A DNA stretch of 64,000 nucleotides from NCBI RefSeq assembly GCF_009389715.1, contig NW_024067679.1, positions 862,501-926,500 of the forward strand, read 5' to 3'. Shown here one piece after another: positions 54,872 through 64,000 of the stretch. The position numbers and the translations under genes are program-made. The notes beneath the pieces are model-generated. The model had not been told where the DNA came from and ran no database searches. It saw only the letters and a program-made list of their open reading frames with translations. The stretch comes from Phoenix dactylifera. Lineage: Eukaryota; Streptophyta; Magnoliopsida; Arecales; Arecaceae. Position 1 is the stretch's first letter. Each line of letters opens with the position of its first letter.

Positions 54872-55000
54872 TACAACAATATGTAATATGTACAAAAAAA
54901 ATATAGACTATCAATGTGGCTAATAGGAAAATTATATCAAGTCTAATAAGAAGGTATCAATCATATTTGGACTAGTATATTAATATAAATATGCTTAACA

Positions 55001-56633
55001 ATTAATTATTTTTTATTATAAATGACCAACAAAAAAGAACTTCAAGAATTCTACAATAATAAGATATAGATATTCTTTTTTATTCCACAATAACTTCATC
55101 ATCTATGGAGATGCAAATTGAGTAGATTAGCATATGTAAAATGCTCTATATGTAAAATTAAGATTTTATGAGGTGAGCAATTATATGCATAGCATGATTA
55201 GAACCATTCCATTAAGTTGATATATAGAAACCAAAGATCATAAAGCATCAAGAACAAGAATTTAAAGACTTTTCTTTAAATTTTCTTTGCATTACAAGAT
55301 TACTAGGTATAAAACTTAGAATCTGATAATTTTTTAAAACAAAAATAGTGAAAACAGATGTGCCTAGAAGAAGTCTTTTTCTAGCTCTAACATGCATGTT
55401 TTTTGTTGACAAAGATATAAAAACTATAAAATTTATAAAAATAATTAGCATTAGTGTATTGAAGATCGCAATAGAAAGTATACATATTAAGAGCTCAGTT
55501 TGAGCAAAAAAGAAAATAGTTGATTACCATTAAGGTGCATAACCTAGTTTTAGAGTTGTAGAGTTGACTGAAAGATGGTTAAATTTGACTTTTTGAGACA
55601 TTGATTGAATTTGACTTGGATAAGCCTGACGGCACATCTAGATTGATGAAAATACCGCTTGCACACTACAAATATGAAAGCCTTGTTTTGAGTTTTCAAT
55701 TTATGGCCTTCTGGACTTTGAAGAATCATATTCATAGAGAATCTTCTAAAGATTTGAAGATTCAGAACTAGACATCTTCATATATTTCTATAATAATCAC
55801 TTGAGGGATTTATAGCAGAACTAAGATCCTTTGTTTGATAGGTTTTTATGAAATTCAGAAAGAATAATTAGTAAGATATTATTTCATATGACCGTTGTTG
55901 TTCATAGGAGTTGAACAACTTAAATGAAAAGTGAATGCAACACGTGAAATTATGTTGGTCTGTAAAAGAGGATCCATAGTGCTATTTAACAACTAACTTT
56001 TTTGTTGGTAAGGAATGCTACTTGACAACTTGTGAAGAAATTTAACTTAGATCTATCTAAAGCTTTTATAGCTCAACAATTTTGTCAATAGCACAATATT
56101 ACTAAGGTTGTTGAATTCACTTGTTATGATGATTGTTTTCCATGACTAGAAATCAATGGAAAGAAATTCCATCACTTTTATGTATAGTTTTTCTTATCAC
56201 AATAAGGAAAAAAGAAATAAATGTATATTAATTTTAGAATTTTTCATCTTGTTTAGCTTCCTTTGTTCCCTCACTGCATCAACTAAACCCTCAAGATGAT
56301 TTCATCTCAACCTTACATTAAATAGTGTCCCTAGCAAAATTACGAGATCAAAAAAATAACCAAGTGAAAGCTAATTTCATTCCAAAAATCAAGGCCTCCT
56401 GTTCCAAATTTGGCACTCAGGTTCTATAAAATTGGTTCCTGGTGGCAGACTTTAGGCTTAGTGACTCTTGCTTGCATTAAATTTGTAATGATATGGTAGT
56501 CTGTTGGTAGAAATGGCAAAGGATTCTCTGCCGTTGGCTAGCTTCTCGTTGGACAAATGGACCAAAAGGAAAAGAGAAAAGGGTCCAAAAGTAGACATGC
56601 ATATATAAATGACTTTATTTTAAGCAACGTCAA
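55001..56633. other. AT-rich intergenic DNA
   Basis: No gene or repeat was recognised. The short frames at 55248-55735 have no family resemblance. Confidence 0.4.
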
Positions 56634-56705
56634 GGGTCCATAGCTCAGTGGTAGAGCATTTGACTGCAGATCAAGAGGTCACCGGTTCGAACCCGGTTGG
56701 GCCCT
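56634..56705 (+). tRNA. tRNA-Cys (GCA)
   Basis: A full cloverleaf is present. The acceptor GGGTCCA pairs with TGGGCCC (one G-T pair), the D arm is GCTC..GAGC, and the anticodon arm TTTGA-CTGCAGA-TCAAG gives GCA. The T arm is CCGGTTCGAACCCGG, with discriminator T. The internal A box TAGCTCAGTGG and B box GGTTCGAACCC match the Pol III consensus. The sequence is of the nuclear type, not the plastid trnC. There is no intron and CCA is not encoded, as expected. Confidence 0.97.
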
Positions 56706-56712
56706 TATTAAC

Positions 56713-56717
56713 TTTTT
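56713..56717 (+). terminator. Pol III terminator of tRNA-Cys
   Basis: TTTTT eight bases after the tRNA end. Confidence 0.75.
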
Positions 56718-57266
56718 GTTTCTAATATTCCACGTGAAAGATCTAAATAACTCCTTGTGCATAAACTTCTTTTTACAAGGATGGAAAAATTGAAAGATCA
56801 AAGTCACACTGTTCCAAAAAATCAAAAGGGATAAAGAGAAATTCTAAAAATACTTATATATTAATTTCCTTTTCATCTTTATATTGTTGTAAGAAATATT
56901 CATTTTCTGTTATAAATATTGGATAAATTGAATCATCAAAGTTACATTGCTGTAAAAAAGAAAATAAAAATAAAAAATTCACAAGATACCTATATTTATT
57001 TTTTTCCTTGCTAGAATTTATGCAAAAAAAAGCTATACATGATTTTTGTTACAATTATTGCAAAATTGAATGATCAAAGTTGGAAAAGTGATGGAATTTC
57101 TTTCCATTAATTTGGACCCTTATTAATCATTTTATTCTTAATATTCCAACAAAAATGAAAAACTATATATTTTTATTATTTTTAATTGTTTAACAATTAT
57201 TACTGAAAAGCTATGCCGAAAAATGAAAACTGTTATTAATTTTTTGTTCCTAATATTCCACAAAAT

Positions 57267-57267
<1 letters not shown>

Positions 57268-57309
<42 letters not shown>
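57268..57309. repeat. (TA)n microsatellite
   Basis: About 21 TA units. Confidence 0.95.
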
Positions 57310-57314
<5 letters not shown>

Positions 57315-57830
57315 AAAATACCTATACCAAAAACTGAAAGCTCTAAATAGCTCTATGTACATAAACTTCCTTTTACAATGATGGAAAAATTAAAAGGTCA
57401 AAGTCATACTGTTCCAAAAAATCAAAAAGAATGAAAAGGAATTCTAGAAATACTTATACATTTATTTCTTTTTCCATCTTTATATTGTTGTAAAAAATAT
57501 TCATTTTCTATTATAAGTATTGGAAAATTAAATGATCAAAGTTGCATTGCTGTAAAAAAGAAAATAAAATAAAACGAAATTCGAAAAATACCTATATTCT
57601 TTTTTTTCCTTGCTAGAATTTATGCATAAAAAGCTGTACATGTTTCTTGTTACAATTATTACAAAATTGAAAGATCAAAGTTGGAAAAGTGATCGAATTT
57701 CTTTTCATTATTTTGGACCCTTCTTAATCTTTTTACTCTTAATATTCCAACAAAAATTAAAAATTATATATTTTTTTTATTTTTAATTATTTAACGATTA
57801 TTACTTATAAAACTATTTTTCTTTTTATTT

Positions 57831-58290
57831 TTTATTTTTTTTTACAATTGATGAGAATTTTTATTTTATTTTCTTTTTCAGAACACTGCAACTTTGATCA
57901 TTGGATACTTTCTCTTCCGTCAACTAATTGAGCCAACTAAGGAGCCAACCATAGGAAAAGGAGAGAGAGAGGGGATTACGAATACATTGTAGCTGCTCAA
58001 AAATATTAAGCTCTATGATTTGTAATTGAACCATCTCAAATATCGGAGAATAAAGTGATCATAGCACCATGGAACTCATAACCAACATTTTTTAATGCGT
58101 GCATTTTTTCTGAAGTTGGCCAGGAGGTGCACGTTGTCCCAAGCTTCTCCAATCCACTAAATGAGATATCAAATATGATGGTGGTCGTCTCTCCGGTGAC
58201 CTTACGGATGCAAAACAACCACAACCAGGATCCCCACAGGGTTGGAAGTGGGCTTGGTCCGGCCTGAGGGCCATCAAGCCAGACCGTGGG
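57831..58290. other. Unassigned DNA with a short minus-strand frame
   Basis: A 62-codon minus-strand frame at 58036-58224 (VTGETTTIIFDISFSGLEKL) has an ordinary protein-like composition but no recognised family. It may be a gene fragment. Confidence 0.25.
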
Positions 58291-58475
58291 TTAGGCTATG
58301 ACCGGAGTAATTTTGGATTGGGTTTGGAACTAAAATTGGGTCCGGACCTAAAGTTAGGGTCCAAATTTCGAATACCATTGAAGCTGGGCTTGGATAGTTA
58401 TGTGGCCCGGTTCGGGCCGGCCTGAAAACCGTGCCCCCGACTTAGCCTGAGAACCGAGCCCGGATTCCAACTGAT
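58240..58475. repeat. GGCCCGG-type short-repeat region
   Basis: Words such as GGCTTGGTCCGGCC, GGCCCGGTTCGGGCCGGCC and GAGCCCGGATTCC resemble the GGGCC-rich element at 26155-26577. It may be part of another hAT-like copy. Confidence 0.35.
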
Positions 58476-58582
58476 GCAGGGACCCATTTGGTACTGTCGA
58501 AATTCCGGCCGCTGGGTTCGATGGGCTCTTCTTCTCAGGAAGAGACCCGATCCCTCATCAAAATCTTCGGCTATCGGCTTGG

Positions 58583-58722
58583 GTAGGGTTCTTGATTTCT
58601 CGTCTCTCCATCTCCACCGCCTTCCGATACCCGAAGCTCGTCCCTCATCGCCGGTCGCTGGTCGCCGGTCCAAGCAACGCGAAGTCCGTCCTCCTATCGT
58701 CGGCCGACTGCGGTTCCATTGA
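58583..58722 (+). pseudogene. First-exon-like fragment of an unrecognised gene
   Basis: The frame reads ISRLSISTAFRYPKLVPHRR then SLVAGPSNAKSVLL and reaches a donor-like GAG-GTGTCTC. Arg/Ser-rich and poor in acidic residues, it resembles an organelle transit peptide. The expected ATG is TTG here, so the start appears lost. No family was recognised. Confidence 0.35.
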
Positions 58723-58825
58723 GGTGTCTCTCTTCCCCTCTCTTTCATCTTCGTTCTCGTTTGGGCCTATTTCTGTTTTTCTATTTCTCCATCACCGTGA
58801 TGTCTAATGGCCGACTTCGGTGTCA

Positions 58826-59233
58826 TCACCGTGATCGGCCCAGCCCAGCCAGCCTCCCGTTAAGCTGCTCGCTGTAGGGGCTGAACCCCACCTCCACCTT
58901 CAGCCCCGTTGCCACCCCCACCTCCTTGAGCGGCACCGCCGTCGCCGGACTTCCTGGCTCGCCGCTGCTCCGCCTTCTTCCCTGTGCCGCTCCGGCACTT
59001 GAGCTGGACCCGAGCCAGCCGGTTCTCGAAGGTGGGGTCGGCCGTGGCGGATGCCGGGGTTTGGCCGGGGTGGCGGCGGAGGAGGAGACTTGCTCGGGCT
59101 TGGGATCGTCGGTGAGCGCCTGAGGGGCGAGGGGGAGGGGTTTTCTTCTTCTGGTGGTACGCGGGGAGGATTTCAGGGTGGAAGGGAGTGATGGATTGGG
59201 GATTTGGAGGGATTTGGGGACGACGCTGGCCAT
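58826..59233 (-). pseudogene. Plastid-protein first exon with two compensating frameshifts
   Basis: The start at 59233 gives a transit-peptide-like N-terminus (MASVVPKSLQIPNPSLPST). Good protein-like text then moves to the second frame (PTFENRLARVQLKCRSGTGK, KAEQRRARKSG) and returns to the first (VPLKEVGVATGLKVEVGF, SPYSEQLNGRLAGLG). Two small indels of opposite effect explain this. SPYSE.LNGRLA recalls light-harvesting-like plastid proteins, but I cannot name the gene. Coding text stops abruptly near 58840, beside the plus-strand fragment at 58583. Confidence 0.5.
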
Positions 59234-59309
59234 CCTCTCCTATTCTTTTTCTTTTACTTTCTGTTCTTTTTCCATTTATTTCTTCCTTGCAAGTTCGTAT
59301 TTGATAGGA

Positions 59310-59550
59310 CACCGTGGTTATGGTGGTGTTGTATCTTCAAGGTTGCTAGAGACACAATCACTCTCGTATTTGGAAACCATTCACTTTTTGGATTGAAAAA
59401 CTTTGTGGATTGCCATTCCTCAAGGTTCTTCACATCAGAAATATGCATGCAGTGAAACTGGTTGGTCATGAGTTGCATGGCACTATAGTGGTTAAGATGT
59501 TCCCATTGCTGGAAGAGCTTGTGCTTGAGGCTATGCCAGAATGGGAAGAG
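59310..59550 (+). pseudogene. NBS-LRR resistance-gene fragment (LRR part)
   Basis: GYGGVVSSRLLETQSLSYLE is followed, in another frame, by LPFLKVLHIRNMHAVKLVGH and FPLLEELVLEAMPEWEE. The order W/L-rich repeat, LP(F/S)LK.L.I..M..VK..G and FP.LEEL.LE.MP.WEE is characteristic of plant CC-NBS-LRR LRR domains. A frameshift and TGA end it, and no NB-ARC domain is in the window. It directly abuts the plastid-protein pseudogene. Confidence 0.75.
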
Positions 59551-61159
59551 TGATCTTGAGGAGAGGGCACCGAATGCTAAAATTTTTGGGTCTCGAGTAG
59601 TGGGTTTCTAAAATTTTCTAAAATGTTAAGATGTTCCCATTGTTTGGGCCTCGTTGACACCCAGTGTTCCCATTGCAATGTAACTCCGTCAACTTAAATG
59701 CGAAGTTTACGCAGGCAAGGCAATATATCAGTTAATCTGCTCTATACCACTCTTCACATTCCAGCATGTCCACAAATTCAAGCTATTCTAGCATGGAAAT
59801 CCCTTAGCCTTTGTTGTACCATGGAATTCACAACCAACCTGTTTCCCATTGCTTGTGTTAACTTACCCATTGTTGAACTTGAGCTCTCTTTCCTATAACC
59901 AACTCTTGACCTATGTTCATTTATAAATGCTTGGTTCCTATGTGATTATCTCTAATTTCATAGAATTTTAAACTTGACTAAGACTTGGTTTCTTGTGTAG
60001 CTTAATCTTGCTAGTGGCATTAAGCTTTCTAATCATTTCGATCAGATTCTTGATTTTCATCTCTCTTCTTATCGGTTACCAAGTTGGCCTTCCAATGAGA
60101 TTTATCCATAAAGTCCATTGTTAATTTCATGTCACCAAGATTTGAGTTAATATGGTATCGCATTGACATGGAACATCTCCTGGTACTGGCCCAGCGATCA
60201 AGACTCCAGCGGCTTACCTGTATTGTTACCTTATCCATGCAATATGGTGCAGCCTGTGTGGCCCGGTTCACACCTTACCTACAATCACTGTATTCACCTT
60301 TGGAATGAGCTGCCCTATATCTGAGCTGGCGCATGTTTTAAATCATCATAAATTGGTGTCTAGGTTGTTTACCTCACGGTGATATGCGAACACATGACAA
60401 TCTGGTTCCAAGTTTATTTTGAAAAAGCATGGTTTCGCCTGAAGTGATGACATCAGTAACTGAGTTCTATAAATTCAGATTTTAAGCTGGTCATAGATTG
60501 GAAATTTCTCAGAAGAATAAATCAAACTGGGCGCTCTGAGGGTGTCCTAGGTAGGTTAATACTGAAAGATGAGCTAGTAGTCTCCATGAGACAAATCTTT
60601 CCCACTAGCCCATGTGTGTCGGGTGTTTTTTACCTTTTTAGTCTTAAAAGAGTGTATGGGTATATACACATCATGACTGCCTTCTAGAAAATAAGATTTA
60701 AGGACAATTGAGCTAATGTAAATCATATGGTTATAAGTTTATCAGTGGAAGAGGTTTATTGACCCACCAGAGCTAGCACTTTTTGTGATCTTGCTGAAGA
60801 TCTGGTTCATACAAGTTTTAAGGTTGGAGTTCCTTAACCCTAAAAGTATTCCGTTGATGATTTATTCCCTTGCATCTATGATAGGTAACCTGCAATCAGT
60901 ATGTCTAGCTCCTAGAGACATGTATGCATATATTTTGGGTGAGACCAACTATTTGGAGTTATGTTATGGTTTGTTATGGTTGGAGTTATGATAGGTAACC
61001 TGCAATCAATATGTCTAGTTCCTAGAGACATGATAGGCTCCTTAATCAGCAGCCTGTCCTATGTTTTTGAATTGAGTTTTCTTATATTGGTGTTTATGCT
61101 TTCCTATAACTTCAAGGAGCATTAAACTGCCCGTTTATAATAACTATTTGAGGTGAAAG
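59551..61159. other. Intergenic DNA upstream of SAP18
   Basis: No gene was recognised. A local duplication is visible: GATAGGTAACCTGCAATCA with TATGTCTAG and TCCTAGAGACATG occurs near 60881-60922 and again near 60989-61032. The promoter and 5' UTR of SAP18 must lie in the last few hundred bases, but no clear TATA box was found. Confidence 0.4.
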
Positions 61160-61273
61160 ATGGCTGGAGTAGCTGAGGTTCAGAATAGGCAAGCGAGACC
61201 TGTGCCACCTGCTCAGCCCAGGGGCCCTCCCCCACCTGCTCGCCCTCGTTTTGAGCCTGTTGACCGTGAGAAG
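61160..61273 (+). CDS. SAP18: SAP18 (Sin3-associated polypeptide 18), exon 1
   Basis: Exon 1 encodes 38 residues. It starts MAGVAEVQNRQARPVPPA, has a proline-rich stretch and ends in RPRFEPVDREK, followed by a donor GTATGT. Plant SAP18 proteins have the same layout: a variable Pro-rich N-terminus, then PEPVDREK directly before the ubiquitin-like SAP18 domain (TCPLLLRVF). SAP18 works in the nucleus in the ASAP complex (with SR45 and ACINUS) and in histone deacetylase-linked repression. No exon 2 (TCPLLLRVF) was found before 64000, so intron 1 exceeds 2.7 kb or the gene is broken. The window shows only this exon. Confidence 0.8.
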
Positions 61274-64000
61274 GTATGTCCTTACTTTATATGCTTCTCT
61301 TTGTTAAATTCTCCTTTGCATTCCCAATCCATTGCTTTCCAATAGGCAAGCTGGTGGTTAAAAAAGCAGCACTGCAAGCACATATTCTTTAAGCAGCGGT
61401 GAGAGGAAGGGAGGAAACAGCTGTCTATCCTTTGCTTGCCGAAGACACCAAGAGGAAACTTTTTGGGGCTATTTGGTTGCTCCTATAGAAAACTATGCAG
61501 CTTAATCTAAGCTGGAAATACCCTAGTATGTTTATTAATGTAATTATAGCTATATAGTGGCTACAATTTTGCAATTGGTGCATTTAAATTGAAAAAGACT
61601 TTCATCATGAATTTTAAAGCATATAGTGGAACCAAGTTATGCCTAGCTGCTGGTATTGTCTTTGACCTGACGGCAAGTAGGTGACATCCATGTATGTAAT
61701 TAAGAAAGATTATTATTATTGAAAGCCCGTTCTTCTAATTGGGAAAGACCAATTGAAATAAGACAACCATTTGAAAATCATGATCTAAAAAAAAATATTA
61801 TAAGAAATAATGGCTATCTATTTATCTGATCTAGTATTGTTATAGATTTTGAGGGTAGGCCTTAGTGCAACTGTAAGATTGCTCTATTATGACTTGGGTG
61901 TCATGCATTTGAAACGTCAAAACAACCTTGCCCTCCTCTGACCTTGCCATGGTGGGAGCCTTATGCATTGACACACCATTAAGTATTGCTTCTCTGGAAA
62001 TAAAATAATAGTTAGCTATTATAAGAAAATAGAAGATAATGGTGGTTGATTAACAATGTTATCTAGCATTATCACTTTGTTTTAGAATTCCTAAATTCAT
62101 ATAGAGATTTTGACAAATACTATTTTACTTAGGTGACACTGAAATTATAAGAAATTCACCATCATTCCATTATGTGGCATGCCGTTGTGATAAGATGATT
62201 GTTTGTTGATATATAAATTCTGATTCTATAAATATATATGATATATATTATTTCTAAAGTGATTTCTTAATTGTTGTTATTCTAAGCATATGTTTGTTAC
62301 GGAATCATTTCTTTTATTTTAAGCATTGGTAAAGGGAAAGCCTCATAGCGTGCTGCATGCCACATTTCAAACAGTGTAAACCATTAGCTGTACTTGGTGG
62401 GTGGGCATCTCTGTCGCATGATGGCTTAGGAGTGGAGAAAATAAAAAACAAGGTGGAATAGCTATTGGGACCAGGGAGAACCAGCAAAAGCTGTGAATAA
62501 AGAAGTAACTACAATCTGGACTAACTTGTTCACCATTTGGGAATAACCAAATAAGTGACTCCGAAAGCAGGGGAGAGAAGAGAGAGGGTTTTTTCATGTT
62601 AGCCTGTTAGGGCCAAAGCACTGCTTTTATTTATGGGTATAGATATAGCTATGCTTGTCTGATTGACTTATTATACTGTTTAAAATCATGAATCTATACC
62701 TGATCTCATGGATAAGATTTCCGACAACAGAAGTGGAGTTCATGTATTTGACTTGACCATGTGATACTTTTGAACCACGCCCTTGTTGATCAGGGTTATT
62801 TGACATGACTACGTCTTTTTATTATGGTGCGTTCAACAGATCTGCTTGGTAGCTGACATATCATTACTTGTTTTCCACGAAACTGCTTCCGACTATAGAT
62901 CCTTGATCAACACATGCAAAAACTTAGCTTCTTGGGTCTAGAATACATCACCTATTGACTGATCCATTCTCAAATCATCTAAATGACGTGCTTCTTGATA
63001 TTGCTAACATGGCAAACAGGCTGAAGTTTACAAAATATGAGATATTAAAGTCAGCCTCTGAAGAAAGTACAAAGCATCCAATAATTAGGACCATTGTTAT
63101 GTCTCATTTGCTGGCGTGCAATGTATAATGCATGATTCCATTTTGAGCAGAGTGTACAGCTGTCAGTTGCCTCTGCTTTGTCAACCTCTGGTGTCTCATC
63201 TTCTCCACAAGATTGCGTGCTTTCCTCCATCTAATATTTGCTGTTCAATGCAAGTAATGTGACATCTGAGTAGACTAATGTGGGAATTGAACTGCTTTTT
63301 TTATCCTAATGAAGTGGAAAACAACAAATTAAGTTGCTTAATTAATCATTCAATGGCTCAGTTCTGAGCATTATTATATGTGCCGTCAGTCATCCCTGTT
63401 TAATCAGTCTGGTCATCTCATCTTCTACATCAGATGGGGTCCCTTCATCTAGGCTTTAATGTTCAATGGAGGTGACATTAGATCTGAGTGGACATGTCAG
63501 AATCAAACCCTTTTTCTGTTTGAATTATTATATCAACTTGAAATCAGCATGATTATTTTTACCATTATTGAATCATTTTTCTGTTCATTAGTGTAATATT
63601 CAACTCCATATGCTGGAGGGCCATGGTATGTCGTACCGGTTGGTATCAGTGCATATCGGGCGCACCATACCATACCATACCGGTACCGAATCGGTAAGCG
63701 GTATGGGAGGCGTATGTTGATGTATTATGTTTTTTCTTTCTTTTCTCCCTTTCAATTTTTCCTTCTTTTCCATGGTTTGCATTGCTTTTGCTTTTCTTCC
63801 TCAGGGATGATTGCTTGCATTCACATACCGCCTTTGCATGACTTTCTTTTTGAAACATTTGCAATTTAGTAATTTTTTTAATCATATTCATTGAAAACTT
63901 GGTCTAAAGTTTATTTCTTTATGAGATTTTACTTATTTGTCCACATCAAAGTCATGAGGAATGCATGTTCTTTATTTGAGGAAATTTAGCAATTGGTTTA
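61274..64000 (+). other. Probable SAP18 intron 1 (continues past the window)
   Basis: No exon was recognised. Contents are a possible Tourist-like MITE (GGGGCTATTTGGTTG near 61466 and AACCAAATAAGTGACTCC near 62546), a diverged duplication of about 150 bp (63150-63300 and 63370-63520), and a palindrome-rich GGTACCGG tract at 63615-63710. Confidence 0.5.
63615..63712. repeat. GGTATGG/CCGGTACC short-palindrome tract
   Basis: Words CGTACCGGTTGGTATC, CCATACCATACCATACCGG, GGTACCGAATCGG and GCGGTATGGG overlap as short inverted repeats. Confidence 0.55.

Larger units (their letters stand above)
26683..55000 (-). mobile_element. Degenerate copia element C (host of the nested insertions)
   Basis: The body is 26683-31943, and a last 134-bp LTR piece lies at 54867-55000 beyond element A. 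On the minus strand gag, GAG-pre-integrase, integrase, RT and RNase H pieces follow in copia order. All are broken by stops and shifts. The two LTR pieces (about 26785-26912 and 54867-55000) align along about 125 bp, sharing TCAATGTGGCTAATA and TATCAATCATATTT. Both end in TAACA. This shows A landed in the 5' LTR of C. Confidence 0.75.
56697..57830 (+). repeat. Imperfect tandem duplication that includes the tRNA 3' tail
   Basis: The segment from TTGGGCCCTTATTAA (tRNA end plus flank) through TTGGAAAAGTGATGG recurs about 600 bp later, and its start recurs again near 57713 (TTGGACCCTTCTTAATC). Shared blocks are ATGATGGAAAAATT, GTTCCAAAAAATCAAAA and TATATTGTTGTAA. Only the last eight or so bases of the tRNA are kept in copies 2 and 3. 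The (TA)n run at 57268-57309 lies inside copy 2. Confidence 0.8.

Noticed and set aside
61274-64000. SAP18 exon 2 in the window
   Set aside because: No TCPLLLRVF-like coding text was found in any forward frame.

Overview
This is a repeat-dominated stretch of a large plant nuclear genome. The evidence is plant LTR-retrotransposon families (Athila-type Ty3/gypsy, Sirevirus-type Ty1/copia), a plant CACTA element, fragments of plant R2R3-MYB, CDC20, NBS-LRR and LRR genes, a nuclear tRNA-Cys(GCA), and the first exon of a SAP18 gene at the right end. The species cannot be read from the sequence; a monocot such as a palm is only a guess.

Left third (1 to about 16.3 kb): a decayed Athila-type gypsy element on the minus strand. 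Its order, read right to left, is 5' LTR, tRNA-Asp-type primer site, gag, protease, RT, RNase H, integrase, and its 3' LTR lies outside the window. A 6,640-bp CACTA element (2190-8829, TSD TGT) sits inside the integrase. It carries hairpin-rich subterminal arrays and a six-exon TNP1/Transposase_24-like gene. It also holds a captured two-exon R2R3-MYB fragment with intact splice sites, and a perfect 99-bp inverted repeat that flanks another unrecognised coding fragment. No TNP2-type transposase was seen.

Middle left (16.3-26.7 kb): a CDC20-like pseudogene with introns, the 3' remnant of an old Sirevirus-like element (D), a long (TACA)n/(TA)n microsatellite, a CACTA-like end, a Pack-MULE-like element carrying an LRR gene fragment, MITE-like copies, and a GGGCC-rich hAT-like element.

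Centre (26.7-55.0 kb): a three-level nest of copia elements. Degenerate element C (minus) was hit in an LTR by Sirevirus A (plus, 31944-54866, TSD ATAGT). A was hit in its RNase H region by Sirevirus B (minus, 38188-50000, TSD CACTT). A and B belong to one family. Their LTRs each carry about 25-27 copies of the 10-bp palindrome GAGTCGACTC, partly grouped in fours, and a shorter array of opposite flank polarity lies between pol and ORF3. B is young: its LTRs are nearly identical, gag and ORF3 are intact, and pol has one 1-bp frameshift. A is broken in many places.

Right end (55-64 kb): AT-rich intergenic DNA, tRNA-Cys with a 600-bp duplication that includes the tRNA tail, a cluster of gene fragments (unnamed exon, plastid-protein pseudogene, NBS-LRR piece), and exon 1 of SAP18. 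SAP18 is the only clearly host-type protein gene here that looks alive, and it continues past the window.
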